Of a DNA stretch of 64,000 nucleotides, positions 44,234 through 56,392 are shown piece by piece. Each line of letters opens with the position of its first letter. Position 1 is the first letter of the stretch. A program made the translations under genes and the position numbers. Origin of the DNA: Phytophthora quininea (taxonomy: Eukaryota; Oomycota; Peronosporomycetes; Peronosporales; Peronosporaceae); NCBI GenBank assembly GCA_011947345.1, contig JAAVTG010000663.1:62001-126000 (forward strand). The letters run 5' to 3'. A model generated the notes under the pieces. That model was not told the DNA's origin and ran no database searches. It saw only the letters and a list, made by a program, of their open reading frames with translations.

Positions 44234-47079
44234 TTATTCCGAAGAACTTCGCCCAACCAAATCCAACCGCATGGTGCAGATCCACAGGAATTGTGATGGT
44301 GACAATGAGAGGATCCCGCACGCTTCCAACATGATAGTGAGCTGCTCTAGGCCGCCTTCAGCAGCTCCTCCGCCTGACGAGACAACACACTCATCGCCAA
44401 GCGCCTTGCAGATCTCCCGCATCTTCGGTGGAGGCATTTCCAACAGTCGACACACTTCACGAGTGAGCTGAAGGTAGGACCTGGGCAGCGTCTTTGACGA
44501 CCCCGCAGAGAAGATGGACACGAGTGTCTCCATGTCGACTACAAATTGCCTTTCCCCCGACTTGCTCAGCTCCGTCGAGTCACCCGTCGGAGGATTGGAA
44601 AAGGCCGCGAAAAGAGCGCCATCAAGCGCCTCCGCTAACGGCTTCCAGAGCGCGGGCCAGCATTCCGGAAGCAACACGATGCGTGCACATCCCAGCACAC
44701 GGCTAATGACTGTGTAGCTATGTGCCAACTCGGACGACACATCGCCGCCGTTTGCATTATCGGAGACCCAGAAGGAGCTGATGGTTCAGAAAGACACCAG
44801 CACGCGTTAAAACGTGACCCCAGACAAGAAAGCAATCCTCCACTCTTACCTCACACGGTAGGCCTCCACGTCTCGCTCAACCGAGTACAAGATCGTGTCC
44901 TTGGCTCCTTCTAGCAACGTCGCTCCCAGCGCCTTCAACTCCGCGATCTGTCGCTCGAAAATCGTGTGCGAGAAGAGAAGGGTCTCAGGATCATCGTCGA
45001 TGCTGTCGGTAGTTGTGGCAGCGCGATCCTCCGGCACACGCTGGATATTCCGCTCTTGTGGATGAGCTTCGACAGCATCACTGTCTGCCTCGGCTCGGCG
45101 GAAAAGGCTCTTCATCGTCTTCGATCCAACAGAGTAGGCAGCTGAGAGAGCGGCTGTAGGACCAATCATAGCTCCAGGCCCAGCAAGTGCGTGTCGAACC
45201 GCAGTAGCCTCCTCGCTTGTGAGGACAGCAGTCGATGCAGCCTTCAACACCTGCTTGGAGTATTCTATGTGCATCCTCAGCACTTGAGCTCGGGTCGTCT
45301 CGGAGCACGCTACTTTCTTCGACAGCTCCAGGAAGACACTACTTTGCTCCCATGCAGCCAATGCACGCGCTACATGTTGCAATCCATTCACAACCACGAA
45401 CAGCTCACGCCACGCCTTCAGAGCCTCTGCATCGCCGATCTTCTTTGTCAGCCTATTGATCAGCTGGCGGCCACGTGAATCGCACAGCTGGCTAAACCGA
45501 CGCAGCAGCGGCAGGTGAACTTGCATCACGTACAAGTATCGATGCTCGTCGGTCTCCATGAGAGTAAACCGTTGAGACAAAAAGTCAAGAAGAGCCACGA
45601 ATTGCAGTGCTGCCTGGGGGACAAGCTCTAACTCGCGATCTTGCGTCGACGCTTCTTGCCTAGCAAACGCACCGCTCTCGAGCTGCCAGATTGACTCTTG
45701 CTTCTCACGATAGATGTCCATGGCAAACTCGTCATCCCCCGACGGCTTAATGTCGATGGTTAACGGCATGACTCTGTTCGCATACTCCACATCAGCGCTG
45801 GTCCAAGCGAACAGTAGATTTGTGCTGGAAGTGAGCACGTCAATGCACCGCGGGTAAGCACGGCGGTCTGCGTTGGCCCAAGAGCCATAATTCACATCGT
45901 CATCAATAGCCTGCTCAAACAGCAGCACCTCGTCCAGTGTATGGCAAAGTAGCGGAGCGTTCTACCCACAAAAGAGTCAATAAATGGGAGCGCAAAGTAA
46001 ACAGACAGACTCACCGCAAGTAGTGTCGGTAGGTCCTGCTCAAGCTTGTGATAGACAGCCCTCACGAGGCCACGCAGCAGCAGAACCTGCGCGTCCCAGC
46101 AGTGCACTTGTTTGCGGCGCAAGTGCAGCTCTGGCGTCAATGTCGCTGCCAAAAAGCGCGTGTGCTGACCTGTTTGCTCCTGCACGTAGTTCAGATACCA
46201 CTCTGGCTTGGCAAGGCGATTGGTGGCGCTCTCTGAGCGCTCGAAATGGTAGCGGAAGCGCAGCAGCAATGGCTCTAAGATGCAATCCATCGCCCACAGA
46301 TCCGTCGAGCCCTTTTCCATCTCCGCCGGCTGCTGACTGAGCTGCAACTTCAGCAAGAAGGCGAACGCCGTCGCCACATCCCGCAGCTCCCTCTCCTTGT
46401 CTCCCAGCTCCTGCTGTGTGACCAAAGGCTCTGGCCAATCGATTTTCCTCAGTGCGCGCTGCAGCTTCTCCACGCCAAAGCGACGTAAATCCTCCGACAG
46501 ATCTTCCATCCGTCGTGCACCTTCCATCTGCAGCAAAAGTCTGTTAGTTTCTAAATCATTTCTAAACCCATTCAAGCGTACTTTGATCACTTGGTATTGC
46601 TCCGGTAGAGCCGCCACAAAGTCCGCAAGACTCTCGAACGCCTCCAGCGCATCCGACGTGGACTGCTGCGCCTTGGTCTTGGCTTCTTGGCTGCGGTCCT
46701 CCACTTGCACGGCCGCTTCCAAGTACTCGGCTCGAGTCTGCAGCTTCTGCAGTTGGTCCAGTTTGGGCCGCACCAGCGTCTCTAACGCCTGGAAATGGTC
46801 CTCCGCCCGCTCCAGCTCGGGGCCGCAAGCCCTGAGTTGAGCGTTCAGCTCTGCGACGGCGTCGGACTTAGAAATGGATACGTTTCCAGACGAAGATGCC
46901 GTTTCTAACGCCGTCGTCAACGTCGCCAGCTCCTCCTGCGCACGCTTCCGCAGCGACTGCAATGTGGACGACAGCAGCGGCCACTGCAAGTCCGTCAGAG
47001 CCTCCTCCGACTCGGTCACGCCCTCGGACGCCGCCGCGGACAGCAGCGTCTCGCTAAGAAGTGCCAGCTCGGACGTCAT
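44234..47079 (-). CDS. RINT1: RINT1/TIP20-family vesicle tethering protein, three exons
   Basis: Subunit of the Dsl1/NRZ complex that tethers Golgi-to-ER vesicles at the ER. Exon 1 is 47079-46015 from MTSELALLSETLL, intron 46014-45962 (53 bp), exon 2 is 45961-44850, intron 44849-44778 (72 bp, GTAAGA...CAG), exon 3 is 44777-44234. All junctions keep frame. The N-terminal part is coiled coil (ELERAEDHFQALETLVRPKL). The family block PEWYLNYVQEQTGQHTRFL and HKLEQDLPTLL are visible, followed by the helical tether domain. The frame is open upstream to 47265, so an earlier start or exon cannot be excluded. No frameshift is needed over 2.8 kb, unlike most genes here. Assignment is by pattern of conserved blocks. 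Confidence 0.8.
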
Positions 47080-47763
47080 AGCCCGAACACGTGCTTGAAA
47101 AATAGTTTTTTTGTTCAGGTCATGCACACGACTTGATCGGTAGTAGAAGGCCTCAATAGCAAGACGCTCGTGTGCGAGGCGAACGGGCTGCACCAACAAG
47201 CAGAAGGCGGGTGGCTTCTGCCGCAAGCACTCGGCGAAGGCGAAGTAGCGTGCAGGGTCATGCATTTCTTATTGCTGCAGGTTTTGGCCTCGGGCCATCG
47301 ATGTGGGTGTCGCCGCTAACAACGTAAAGAACTCTTGTGTCGTGGTAATATGGTGCTGTCCTGGCGGCAACTTGGCACAGTGAAATCTGCCGGCAAGACA
47401 GATACGCTCCAGCAAAAGTGGATGCTGAGCGAGCGCATGCTCGGGTCATTGGCTGTCTGTCTGTTATCGCGGGTGGCGCCAGATTTGCCGGCAAACGCAT
47501 GGGGACGGCCAACCGCCCTGCAAGCCTCGCAGCCCGCGAGCATTTCCGCTCCTGACGACCTCCGTCCACGTGCTTTTTCGCGTGCCGACGCCTCCGCCCG
47601 GTGCGCACCTCCATGATGCACTCGTGCGTGTCGGTCTCTGCTAGCGAAACACCTCGTTGCAGGTCGACTGGCGCCCTGGCTCACGCACCGCGGTACGGGC
47701 ACTTGCCGATCCTGTTGCCCTCGCTGTGATGTGTGCGTCAGTCGTCAATTTGCCTCCAAGCGC
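47080..47763. other. Divergent intergenic region, RINT1-like gene and MFS transporter
   Basis: Upstream region of two divergent genes. The part up to 47265 may encode extra N-terminal residues of the RINT1-like protein. The rest shows nothing beyond GC-rich chance frames. Confidence 0.4.
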
Positions 47764-47869
47764 ATGGCGGCAGCTTCCTCTCCAGCGCCCGTGACGCCGC
47801 GCGACCGATGCGCCGTTCGAGCCGCTCGCAGCCGACCCCGCAGCTCCGCGCGGCGTGAGCCAAAGCTCC

Positions 47870-49225
47870 ATGTCCAACTGGCACGTGCCCAGAGCTCTGA
47901 TCGTGTCCATCATCGCTCTGCTCGTCGTCCTGTGCTCGGGCGGCCTCGTGCTCGGCTTTGGCCCCATGTACACGCTCCTGGTGGACGAAGGCCAGTGGTC
48001 CGAGCTCTGCGCTCCGGACGAGGAGGTCTCGGGCGTCACGTGCGCCAAGCAGGAGGTTAAGCTGCAGTACATCTACTCCACCGCCTTCATCTGCCTGAGC
48101 TTCGCCAACGTGGCGTCGGGGCTGTCGCTGGACGCGATCGGCGCGCGCTTCACCGTGTGCTTGGGCCTGATCATTTCCATCCTCGGCAACCTCCTGCTGG
48201 CCTTCGGGCAGTCCACGGTGGACAACGGCGTCTCCATCATCGCCGGGTACTCGCTCATCGGCGTGGGCGGCTACGGTCTCTACATCAGCGCCTTCCAGTT
48301 CGTGCTGCTGTTCCCGGCCGAGCGCCAAGGAGTCGTCTCCAGCTTCCTGTCGGGGCTTTTCAACTTTTCCGGCTATGTGTTTTTGCTGCTCGAGATCCAC
48401 GGCATGACACGCGAAGGATTCTTCTCGGGCTACGCCATTCTAGTGGCGGTCTGCCTAATCATCTCCTTTGTGGTGTTCCCGTTGAATTCCGTGTCGACGA
48501 CCAGCGAAACGTACACATTGTCGGGCTTGACGATGAAGTGGCCGACGGTGACCAAGCCCAACAGCATGTGGCCGCTGCTAAAGTCGCAGTTCGGTCGCAA
48601 GGACCTGTGGTTCTTTGCCCTGTTCTTCGGGTGGGTCTCGACCATCAACGCGTTCGTCGGTGGGGCCATTCCTAACATCATCTACAAGGACGACAGCGGC
48701 GACGCAGCTCTGGGCGATCTGTACGTGAACTACCTGCAGCCGCTGATCACGAATGGGACTTTCATCTTCACGCCGCTGCTGGGCTGGGTCATCGACAAGT
48801 ACGGCTGCCGGATTGTTTTCTTCGTGACGCTGCTGGCGACACACGTTGTCATCGTCCTGCTGCTGGTGCCATCGCTCACGGCGCAGACGTTCATGCTGAT
48901 CATCTTCGCCTTCGAGCAGTCGGCGTTTTACACGCTGCAGTTCGCGTACGTCATCCTTACGTTCCCTGCAGAGGTCTACGGCTCCGTGCAGGCCTTCCTG
49001 GCCGCGTGCTCGTTCCTGATGGGGTTGCTCAACTACGCCTTCACCCCGTGGGTGCAGAACGGACTTGGCGGCGAGTACCTGGTGGTGCTACTCATCATGG
49101 CCGCCCCAGTGCTCGTCATGTATTTCTTCATGGGGCTGATCCGCAATAAAGTGCCACCAAAAGCTGAAAATGCCAACGCCGACAAAGACGACGAGCTGGA
49201 GCAGGGCAAAACTTCCGTCCACTAG
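47870..49225 (+). CDS. Major facilitator superfamily transporter, SLC43-like
   Basis: About 452 residues from MSNWHVPRALIV with 12 predicted hydrophobic segments. A large extracellular loop after TM1 carries two Cys (ELCAPDEEVSGVTC). MFS signposts are LSLDAIGARF after TM2, LGWVIDKYGCRIVFF in the second half, and LTFPAEVYGSVQAF, similar to the SLC43 amino-acid transporter group. A hydrophilic central loop separates the halves. The tail is acidic (NADKDDELEQG). Probably a plasma-membrane solute or amino-acid transporter; the substrate is inferred only from family resemblance. An ATG at 47764 (MAAASSPAPVTPRD) could supply a Pro/Ser-rich cytosolic N-terminus if one frame change near 47805 is an error. 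The main frame is intact with strongly GC-ending codons. Confidence 0.85.
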   Translation: MSNWHVPRALIVSIIALLVVLCSGGLVLGFGPMYTLLVDEGQWSELCAPDEEVSGVTCAKQEVKLQYIYSTAFICLSFANVASGLSLDAIGARFTVCLGLIISILGNLLLAFGQSTVDNGVSIIAGYSLIGVGGYGLYISAFQFVLLFPAERQGVVSSFLSGLFNFSGYVFLLLEIHGMTREGFFSGYAILVAVCLIISFVVFPLNSVSTTSETYTLSGLTMKWPTVTKPNSMWPLLKSQFGRKDLWFFALFFGWVSTINAFVGGAIPNIIYKDDSGDAALGDLYVNYLQPLITNGTFIFTPLLGWVIDKYGCRIVFFVTLLATHVVIVLLLVPSLTAQTFMLIIFAFEQSAFYTLQFAYVILTFPAEVYGSVQAFLAACSFLMGLLNYAFTPWVQNGLGGEYLVVLLIMAAPVLVMYFFMGLIRNKVPPKAENANADKDDELEQGKTSVH

Positions 49226-49481
49226 CAGCTCGTAGGTCTACGGATGCTGCTGCGTAGTGGTGAGTTGGTCTTTTGAATGGAATTAAAATCTATCTGCGTA
49301 ACGATCATCGTCTTCTGCCTTCAGATGCAGTACTCGTTTGTCCACACGGCTGTCAGTACGCCGAATTAGTCGGCGCCAGTGGTCGTTTCGGACGGCATTT
49401 TGGTCTTCGATGTGTGGACTTTTGTCGTCATTCTCATTCCTGGGCGAGCGATGACAAGAGCAGCGTGAGCCCATTCCACCG

Positions 49482-52400
49482 ATGGCAGCCCACGATGACA
49501 CTTCCCCTCCTCAACTCAGTGACGGCCAGGAGAGCGTCGAGCCCCAAGAGACTGCCGCGGATCGGGGCAATGAGCAGGACATAGCGACGTCTCGACGGTT
49601 TACTCGACTGGTCACCACGTCGGCGGTGGCTGCCGCTCTTGCAGAAGTCCAAGGCCAAACAGGCGAAGCTGCGCCGCCGACCGACCGACCCAAGAAGCGG
49701 AGGCTGGACCAACGACACTCGGGCGGCATGGAGCCACCATCACAGGACGAGCCAGAACCAGGCGAGACCCAGCAGCCATCGCAAGATCATCGGTACAGTG
49801 CTCCGACCGTCGAGTATCCGCCGGTTGTCATTAAGAAGGCGCCGCCGAAACCTGACGAGGAATCGAAAAGCTCGCCTCGCGGTCAGTTGACACGAAGTAC
49901 CAGCACCCACCTTGCAGGTATCCGAGAGAGGCTAACAGTCATCAACAAACGGTCTCCCAGTGCCTCGTCAACCCCAGCGCTGAAACGCACCAAGAGCACC
50001 AGTGGCGGACCATCGTTCCGAGCAGCGGCGAAAGCTGTTGTGGTTTCGGCAGCGTTGACTGCTGGCTCACATACGAATGGTACGAATGGGGAGCGCTCGG
50101 AGCGCGGACAGAATTACGAGCAAATGATGGCTCGCTTCCAATTACGTCGACTGGAGCGCACCGACTCTGGGAAAAGTTTAGACAGCGACACGAAGGCAAA
50201 TGCGCGCCATCATAGTGGCGACTTTATGGCACCACTCGACTCGGAGCTGAGCCAACAGCGTCTGCTGGACGACTTGATGAATTCGAGGTCACGAAGCGAA
50301 GGAAGACGAATGGATGGAGCTGCGGATATTCAGTCTCTGTCGCGAGCGGATTCGAGGCAGGACGAAACCCCGCGAAGACCTGGTGCGCCCTCTTTCCAAT
50401 CCACGCAGCCAACCTCAGTTGCAGCTCCTTCGGCTGCAGCATCAGCTCCACTCCCTCCATTGCACTGCTTGGAGCCGTTAGCGGGGCGTTGGGTGGGTCG
50501 GTTCGATCCAATCTGTCAAACCCTCCGCAACAACCGAGCTCTAGTCACGAGCACGTTCGAGGGGCACCACAAGTACCAAGAGGTCAACACGGTCAAGTCT
50601 CCCACTACTCAATGACGCGGAGAGAATCGAGGGGCATCGAGAGAGCAGCTCCTGTTGCAGACCAACTCGCCAAATTTCAGTCGCGCGAGGGGAATCGACC
50701 ACGTCCACTGCCTCGATTGAAAAGGCGAGCTCGGGTGCTCCTGGCTCAACTCCGCACCCCACTGTCCCCATTTTCAAAGACGGCGCGTGTGCGGAGTTTT
50801 TCCTGTTGGTGGCGTTTTGCGCCCACACGCTCGGCTATCCTTATGAACAAGCCTTCCACTTGGGCGGACGCGCTTGGTTCATGTACGTGGACTCGATCAC
50901 GGAAGTCATCTTCTTTGCGGACTTGGTGCTCGCCTTCAACACCAGTTTTGTCAACAAGCGAGGTGTCCTCGTGGTCTCACGAAGACACATCGCTTTAAAC
51001 TTTCTCATGGGTGCATTTGTTTTTCAGTTCCTAGCGGCACTGCCAAGTACGATGTTGGCGCTCGTAGTGAATGGTGACGCTGAGGCACTGGTAACAGCTA
51101 GTGCGATCAGTCCGTACCAACGATTTGGGAGTATGCTGTGGGACTTCGCGATCCGTTTACATCGTATCATACATATTTTACGAGTGCTTCGTGAAGCTGG
51201 TCAGGTTCGGGACGCCCGAGCCGAGAAATCCATTTGGGGCTGGCTGCTGTACTCGCGCTATTCACATCTGCTGCGTATTGTTTGGATTGTCGGAGCTGTC
51301 ATGTTAATTGCGCACGGGGTGGCGTGCTGCTGGCGGCTTTTGCTACTCGATTCCGCTACTGAGGATCCGAATTCCGTCGCGGCCCATTCTTGTGGAGCGC
51401 CCATTAACCCGACCGTCGAGTTGGAAGTCTACGCCGAATGCTTTTACGTAGCGATGCAAAATTTGCAGGGCCAAAGCCTCACCACATACTCGACCAAACA
51501 AGATGTCTTCGCGTCCTGTGTCAATCTCTTGGGCTCCATCGTGCTAGCCGTGATTTTCGGTCACGTGGCCATTCTCGTGGCAAACTTTAACGCCAACTCG
51601 ACTGCATACCAGCGCAAAATGGAATCGGTGTTTGCCGGAATGTCCAAGATGCAGCTGCCACCGCCGTTGCGAGAGCGAATTCATCAGTATTATGCTCATC
51701 TGTGGCGGGAGTATGAAGCTCTAGATGGCGCTCCCTTGGAGCGGTTTGCGAAGGAGCTATCCCATAATCTGACGCTCGAAGTGGTGCTCTTTAAGTACAT
51801 GGAGCTGGCCATGCACGTACCGTTCTGGGAGAACTGCTCCCCGACTTCCAGAAAACACTGGTGCTTAGTCTCGACACACGTCTACCTCCCCGACGACTTT
51901 ATTGTGCGTCGTGGCGAAGTGGGCGACGAGTTCTACATGATCAACCGAGGAATGTGCGAGTTGGTTGGCAACGTTGACACCCAGGAGCACGCCACGGAGC
52001 CGCTTGCTCGACGACGATCGCAGATGAGCGACCTCCCTGGAGACAACGCGACGCTCTACACGACGACTTCCCACACGGACCACGACGATCTTGGGCAGAG
52101 CAAGCACGGAGGACATCGACACGCCAGAAGTTCCTCCAAAAACGCCTACGTGGTTCCTGGTCAATCCGGTGGGAATGGCACCGTGAAGATGTTGACGCGA
52201 GGACAAGCGTTTGGTGAAATGGCGTTGCTGATGAACTACCAACGCACGGCGAACGTCCGCGCGATGACTTACGTCGAGATGTGTGCTCAGTCGCACCGCC
52301 TTCCAGTCCGTCCTGACGCGCTACCCAGCCGATCGAAAGTACGTCATCTCGCAGATTTTGATCTCGTCGCTCGAAAACAACGAGCGCTTCGGCATCCCTT

Positions 52401-53505
52401 GTCCTTTGACTGCTATGGTCCGGTCGGTATTCAGCGGCGAAAAGGACGGCGCTGGGGACGGCGACAAATTCATCACTCCTCGTCGAGCTGCGAAGCTCAT
52501 CGCGTGGGCGGTGAACCCGGACGTCGAAGACGACTCGATCAAGTTTGCTTTGACCGCGAAGCTGAAGGATCGGCTCGTTGCCGTGCGTGATCAAGAGTTT
52601 GGCGTTCCGTCGGAGTCCGACGCGCTTACTCCGCGACCGACGGCTACTACAAGCTCACCCCGGAGCGAAGCACCAACTCTCCAGCAACGAAGCAATTGCA
52701 GTGGCGACAGTCACACGGAGTGCTGCGAACGTCACCACCACGTCTCGTGCGCCAGAACTCCACCAAAGCAAGACCCGGATTCAGACGAGCAGGTGGCGAA
52801 GCTGGAATCGGTGCAGACTCAAACCATGGCGTTGTTGCTGGAGCTGCAAAAAGGTCACCAGGAGGCCCTCTACCCAACAGCTTCGCTGCCAGACTCAACA
52901 CCGGGGGCAAGTCCGCAAAATGGCAGAGCTGACACGGTGGTGAACGAGCTCCCGAAGCAATACTCGGCGCCTAGAGTGGTGAACGCCAACGGCACCCCGG
53001 CGATCTCGGTACAGCAGCGGCGGGCCAAGTTTGTGCGCTCGAGGTCGATTTCGGCCCCCACATTGCCGACTCGGACGTAGCACCGGGAATTGCACTGGCG
53101 GACTCAGGCCAACATGTCAACAACACAGCTCAACCGCCGAGCGCAAAAGCGTCCCAGCCCCTGGTGCCGAAAATGCAGCGAGCAGTCACTGCTCGCTGGC
53201 TGAAGACGTCGGAAGGGGCGAAGCCGCTCCGTAGCACACAAAACGTGTCGTCGTCGGCAGTGATCCGGTCCCGCAACAAGTCTGGCAGCAGCTCGCATCG
53301 GTTCATCCAGCGCGTGACCAGCCAGTTGGCGAGTCTCGCCAACTCGACCGCGACGGCGCAGCCTTCGCCCACGAGGTACGCAGACCAACTGTTTGGCACC
53401 ACGATGCCCGAGCGGCCGTTAGAGACGGCGCCAAGTCTGAACGAGATGTCGTACCGAGAGGGCCGAGTGACCAGCAGCAACATGTCGGAACACGCCAAGT
53501 ACTAA
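49482..53505 (+). CDS. Cyclic-nucleotide-binding ion-channel-like protein with atypical pore
   Basis: Long Ser/Pro-rich cytosolic N-terminus (49482 to about 50760), then a six-segment membrane core, a C-linker (FAGMSKMQLPPPLRERIHQY) and a cyclic-nucleotide-binding domain. The domain has the cassette GQAFGEMALLMNYQRTANVR at about 52200-52260 and an 80-residue Ser/His-rich insertion before it. A basic, Ser-rich tail ends at 53505. The S4 region (FAIRLHRIIHILRVLREAG) has few regularly spaced Arg. The pore loop reads FYVAMQNLQGQSLTTYST and lacks TVGYG or TIGET-type filters. Four frame changes near 50488, 50693, 52283 and 53055 fit missing T, G, TG and C. Probably a plasma-membrane or flagellar channel relative; ion selectivity, and even conduction, is open. 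Confidence 0.85.
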
Positions 53506-53642
53506 CTAAGCTCACGCAAATCAAAGCGCATGGCAAACGATCTTCGCAATAAATACCATAACTTTATTGTTTGTACAGTACTTGGATAGATAGGACACGA
53601 GCAATTACGCCGGGGCCGCCACCACCGCGCGACTGAGCCCTC

Positions 53643-54543
53643 TCAGCGCCGGGTGACACCCACCTGCTCCGCGCTGAGGCGGTGGGACGGCTGCACCTGC
53701 AGCATGCAGGCCAGCAGGTTGACGGTGGAGCGAGACAAGAGGCTCTTCAGCCCCCAGAGCTCCAGGATCTTGGCCACGCCGTACTTGCTCAGCACGCGCA
53801 GCGTGGGCGCTCGGGCGGCCGGCTCGGCGAACAGCGGCGAGCCCGTGAGCAGGATGAAGAGCAGCACGCCCAACGACCAGATGTCGGCGGCCTTGGGGTC
53901 GTACAGCGCGCCCTGCGTCACTTCGGGCGCCATGTAGTAGAACTTGCCCACCACCTCGCCCGAGAGCTTGTTGGCGTCGGCGCTGAGGCCAAAGTCGCAG
54001 ATCTTGGCGCGGCCGTCGCTCAGCAGAACGTTCTCGAGCGACAGGTCGCGGTGGGCCACGCCGTGGCCGTGCAAGAAGCCCAGGCCTTGGGCGATCTGCG
54101 CGAACAGCGTCAACGCCTCGCGCTCGGGCAGGCGGCGGCCGGGACGCGCCGTCACGTGATCGTAGAGGTCTCCGCCGGCGCAGAACTCCATGGCCACAAA
54201 GACGCTGTCGCCCTGGGCGAAGAAGCCCTCGCGCTCGTACGAGACGACGAACTGGCGGCCGGGGCGCGCGCCACGACCGGATCCTCCAGCAGCTGCACGA
54301 CGGCGCGCTCGTTCAGAGGGTTCTCCTTACGGCGTCGGGGGCGGCTTCCTGTTCTTCTTTCTGGAGCAGCGAGATGCTCAGCCGCTTGAGCACCACCAGC
54401 TTGCGCAGGGCCTCGTCGCGGTACAGCATCGTCTCGCCGTAGAGCGTGGCGCGAAGTTTCTTGCAGGGTGTGTAGCGGGCGGACGGGGCCGGCTCTTCCA
54501 GAGCGAACGCCTCGGAGAGCGTCACTAGCGGGGCGTGGATCAT
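53643..54543 (-). CDS. CAMK-like protein kinase 1, HRDLSLEN type
   Basis: Start MIHAPLVTLSEAF at 54543. Subdomains: a weak Gly loop (KLRATLYGETMLY), VLK as the ATP-lysine candidate, MEFCAGGDLYDHV hinge, catalytic loop HRDLSLENVLL, ICDFGLS, YYMAPEV, DIWSLGVLLFILLTGSPLF, ending near SAEQVGVTRR. The catalytic-loop Lys of Ser/Thr kinases (HRDLKxxN) is Ser (codon 54039-54041). Two frame changes near 54328 and 54286 each need one extra base. No regulatory domain is seen outside the kinase fold. It shares the unusual catalytic loop with the kinase at 60.8 kb, on the opposite strand, so the two are paralogues. Substrate and pathway unknown. Confidence 0.83.
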
Positions 54544-55809
54544 GGGGGTTGTAGGCTTGATTGAAGGGGGGGGGTGTGGAGGCGGCGGCCGTAGAGGCAG
54601 GCTCCAACGCCTCCGTCGTTCAGAGCAAATGTGCAAGTGAGCTCCAACGCAGATAAAAAGCCCGGAGAGACAGGGGCATCTCGAATCGACGTTTCGGCCA
54701 ATCACAGCGCGCCGACTGGGGCATTTTCGATGGTACACAGTGGTATCTCGCCCCACACCTGACAAAGTGGATGTTTTTATAGCAATCGCATCTAGTGGGT
54801 ATTAGTTATTCCTTGTGTTAACAACTTGGTGCGTGGAAGATTCGTGAATTCTCGATGCCGCTGTTTCTGCTAGTATGCATTCTCAGCAGGCGTCAGGCCT
54901 TACCCATCAGCTCCGTCACATAGACTCGCTGCTCACTGTGGGCCGCACTCTGTCCAGTTCAATGCGCTCGAAATCTGTCGCGTCCGTTTTGGCACGTAAG
55001 AATTAGCCCCTCACTGAGCCTCAGGACAGGCTCCAAGTGCGCGACGGCGCAGCGCTCCGAGGAGTGAACCATCCTCGCTAAGGCTGCCGGAGCGGGTCGC
55101 AGCGTGGAGCACACTCCTCGATGGCCATCACGATGGCGCTTGTTTATAAAAATCGGCAACGCCGCTTTAACGTTCTAATTCGTGTGGTGCACGCCAGACT
55201 GTAACGGCCGAGCAGCAAAAGCTGGTCCGGTGCACGTGTTGTCAATGCCACCGCCAGCAGCAGCACGTTGCCGTCCGCCCCAAGCCCCGCCCCGCCCCAC
55301 CTGCGACGGCCGCATTGCTGCCCCAGTCACTGCGGGCTGTACTGGCGAATTGCGCCTCCACAGGTTCAAGCTCCAAATCGCGGCGCCGCCATCTTGCGTT
55401 TTTGTGCGAAACAGGCATCGAGCATACTTTCGCCAAGTTATTTTCCAAATCGGCCCAGAGCCAATGGCGTGCGGCAGTTGGACGACCCCAGCGGGCAATG
55501 TGTGCTGGCCGTCTGTCCAAGCCGAGGACGGCCGTGGTTGTTGGAAGAACGCCCGCTGCGTTGGTGGCAAAACGGAGCCGCTGGCGGCTTTTTTGCTGAA
55601 AATAATCGTCACTATCCTTTCGCGAGGTGTTCTAGACTTTACCGGAGTCTCTATGGCAGCCCGAATACCAGAACGCTGCAAAGGTGCCTTGGTTTGCAAG
55701 GCTGCTGGTGGCGCTCGATGGCATCAGGCACTCCCCAACGTCAAGCCCGCGTTTCTGCTGCTGGCCTTGCGTCGCGTCAGAATGCGCCTGCTTGGCATTC
55801 CGCTGCGCC
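54544..55809. other. Intergenic stretch upstream of kinase 1
   Basis: About 1.27 kb. It contains a G9 tract near 54566-54574 and GC-rich DNA from 55200 on that opens long frames on both strands. None has recognisable motifs or consistent codon use. Confidence 0.4.
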
Positions 55810-56376
55810 ATGGACAAGCAGGTTGCACTTTACAGTATCGCCTTGGTGCTCGCCAACGCCCTCGGCCACGCATGGGCAAGACAAGCTGCTGCCGTCTGCT
55901 GCTGTCCTTGGCTGACGCTGCGCTCGTCGGCGCTCTGCGCTTGCTCCTCTTTGAAGGCGACGTCGGATTGTCGAGGGGAACTTGCGTTCTGCTCGGCGCT
56001 GCTCATCCAGTGCTTGGTGCTGGGCGGAAAACCGACTACTGATGCTTGGTCGCGCGATCCTGAAGTTGTTGAGAGAGCAGGCTTGGCAAGCACTGGCTGC
56101 GGTGTGCTCGCTGCTCGCTACGTCGCGATGGGCAGCACTCTCGCGCTGGGCGCTGGGTCCGGCGACGTGAACGACCGCTGGACCAGCGACCCCGCTATCA
56201 TCGAGTCTCTCCGCTTGCCGGGCACCAGCGACCGCATCGCTCGAGGAAGTCTGCACATGGCTCGCCAGACGCGATCGCTCCCGACAACCAGGCGAGCGCG
56301 CAGTTCGTGTTTTCGGATCCAGCCAGCCTCGACGCCACTGCTCTCCTCTATCAACGTCTCCCATCGCACCAGCTGA
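55810..56376 (+). CDS. Putative small protein with signal-like N-terminus, doubtful
   Basis: 188 codons from MDKQVALYSIALVLANALG, which looks like a signal or membrane segment. Two related segments follow (TDAWSRDPEVVERAGLASTG and NDRWTSDPAIIESLRLPGTS). Their protein similarity is clearer than their DNA similarity, a mild sign of coding. Against it: no recognised family, GC-rich context, and competing long frames on both strands. Listed as possible only. Confidence 0.25.
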   Translation: MDKQVALYSIALVLANALGHAWARQAAAVCCCPWLTLRSSALCACSSLKATSDCRGELAFCSALLIQCLVLGGKPTTDAWSRDPEVVERAGLASTGCGVLAARYVAMGSTLALGAGSGDVNDRWTSDPAIIESLRLPGTSDRIARGSLHMARQTRSLPTTRRARSSCFRIQPASTPLLSSINVSHRTS

Positions 56377-56392
56377 TGCTCTGCAGTCCGAG

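Noticed and set aside
55182..56042. 286-codon plus-strand frame in GC-rich DNA
   Set aside because: No ordered domains or codon bias; competing frames on both strands are equally long.
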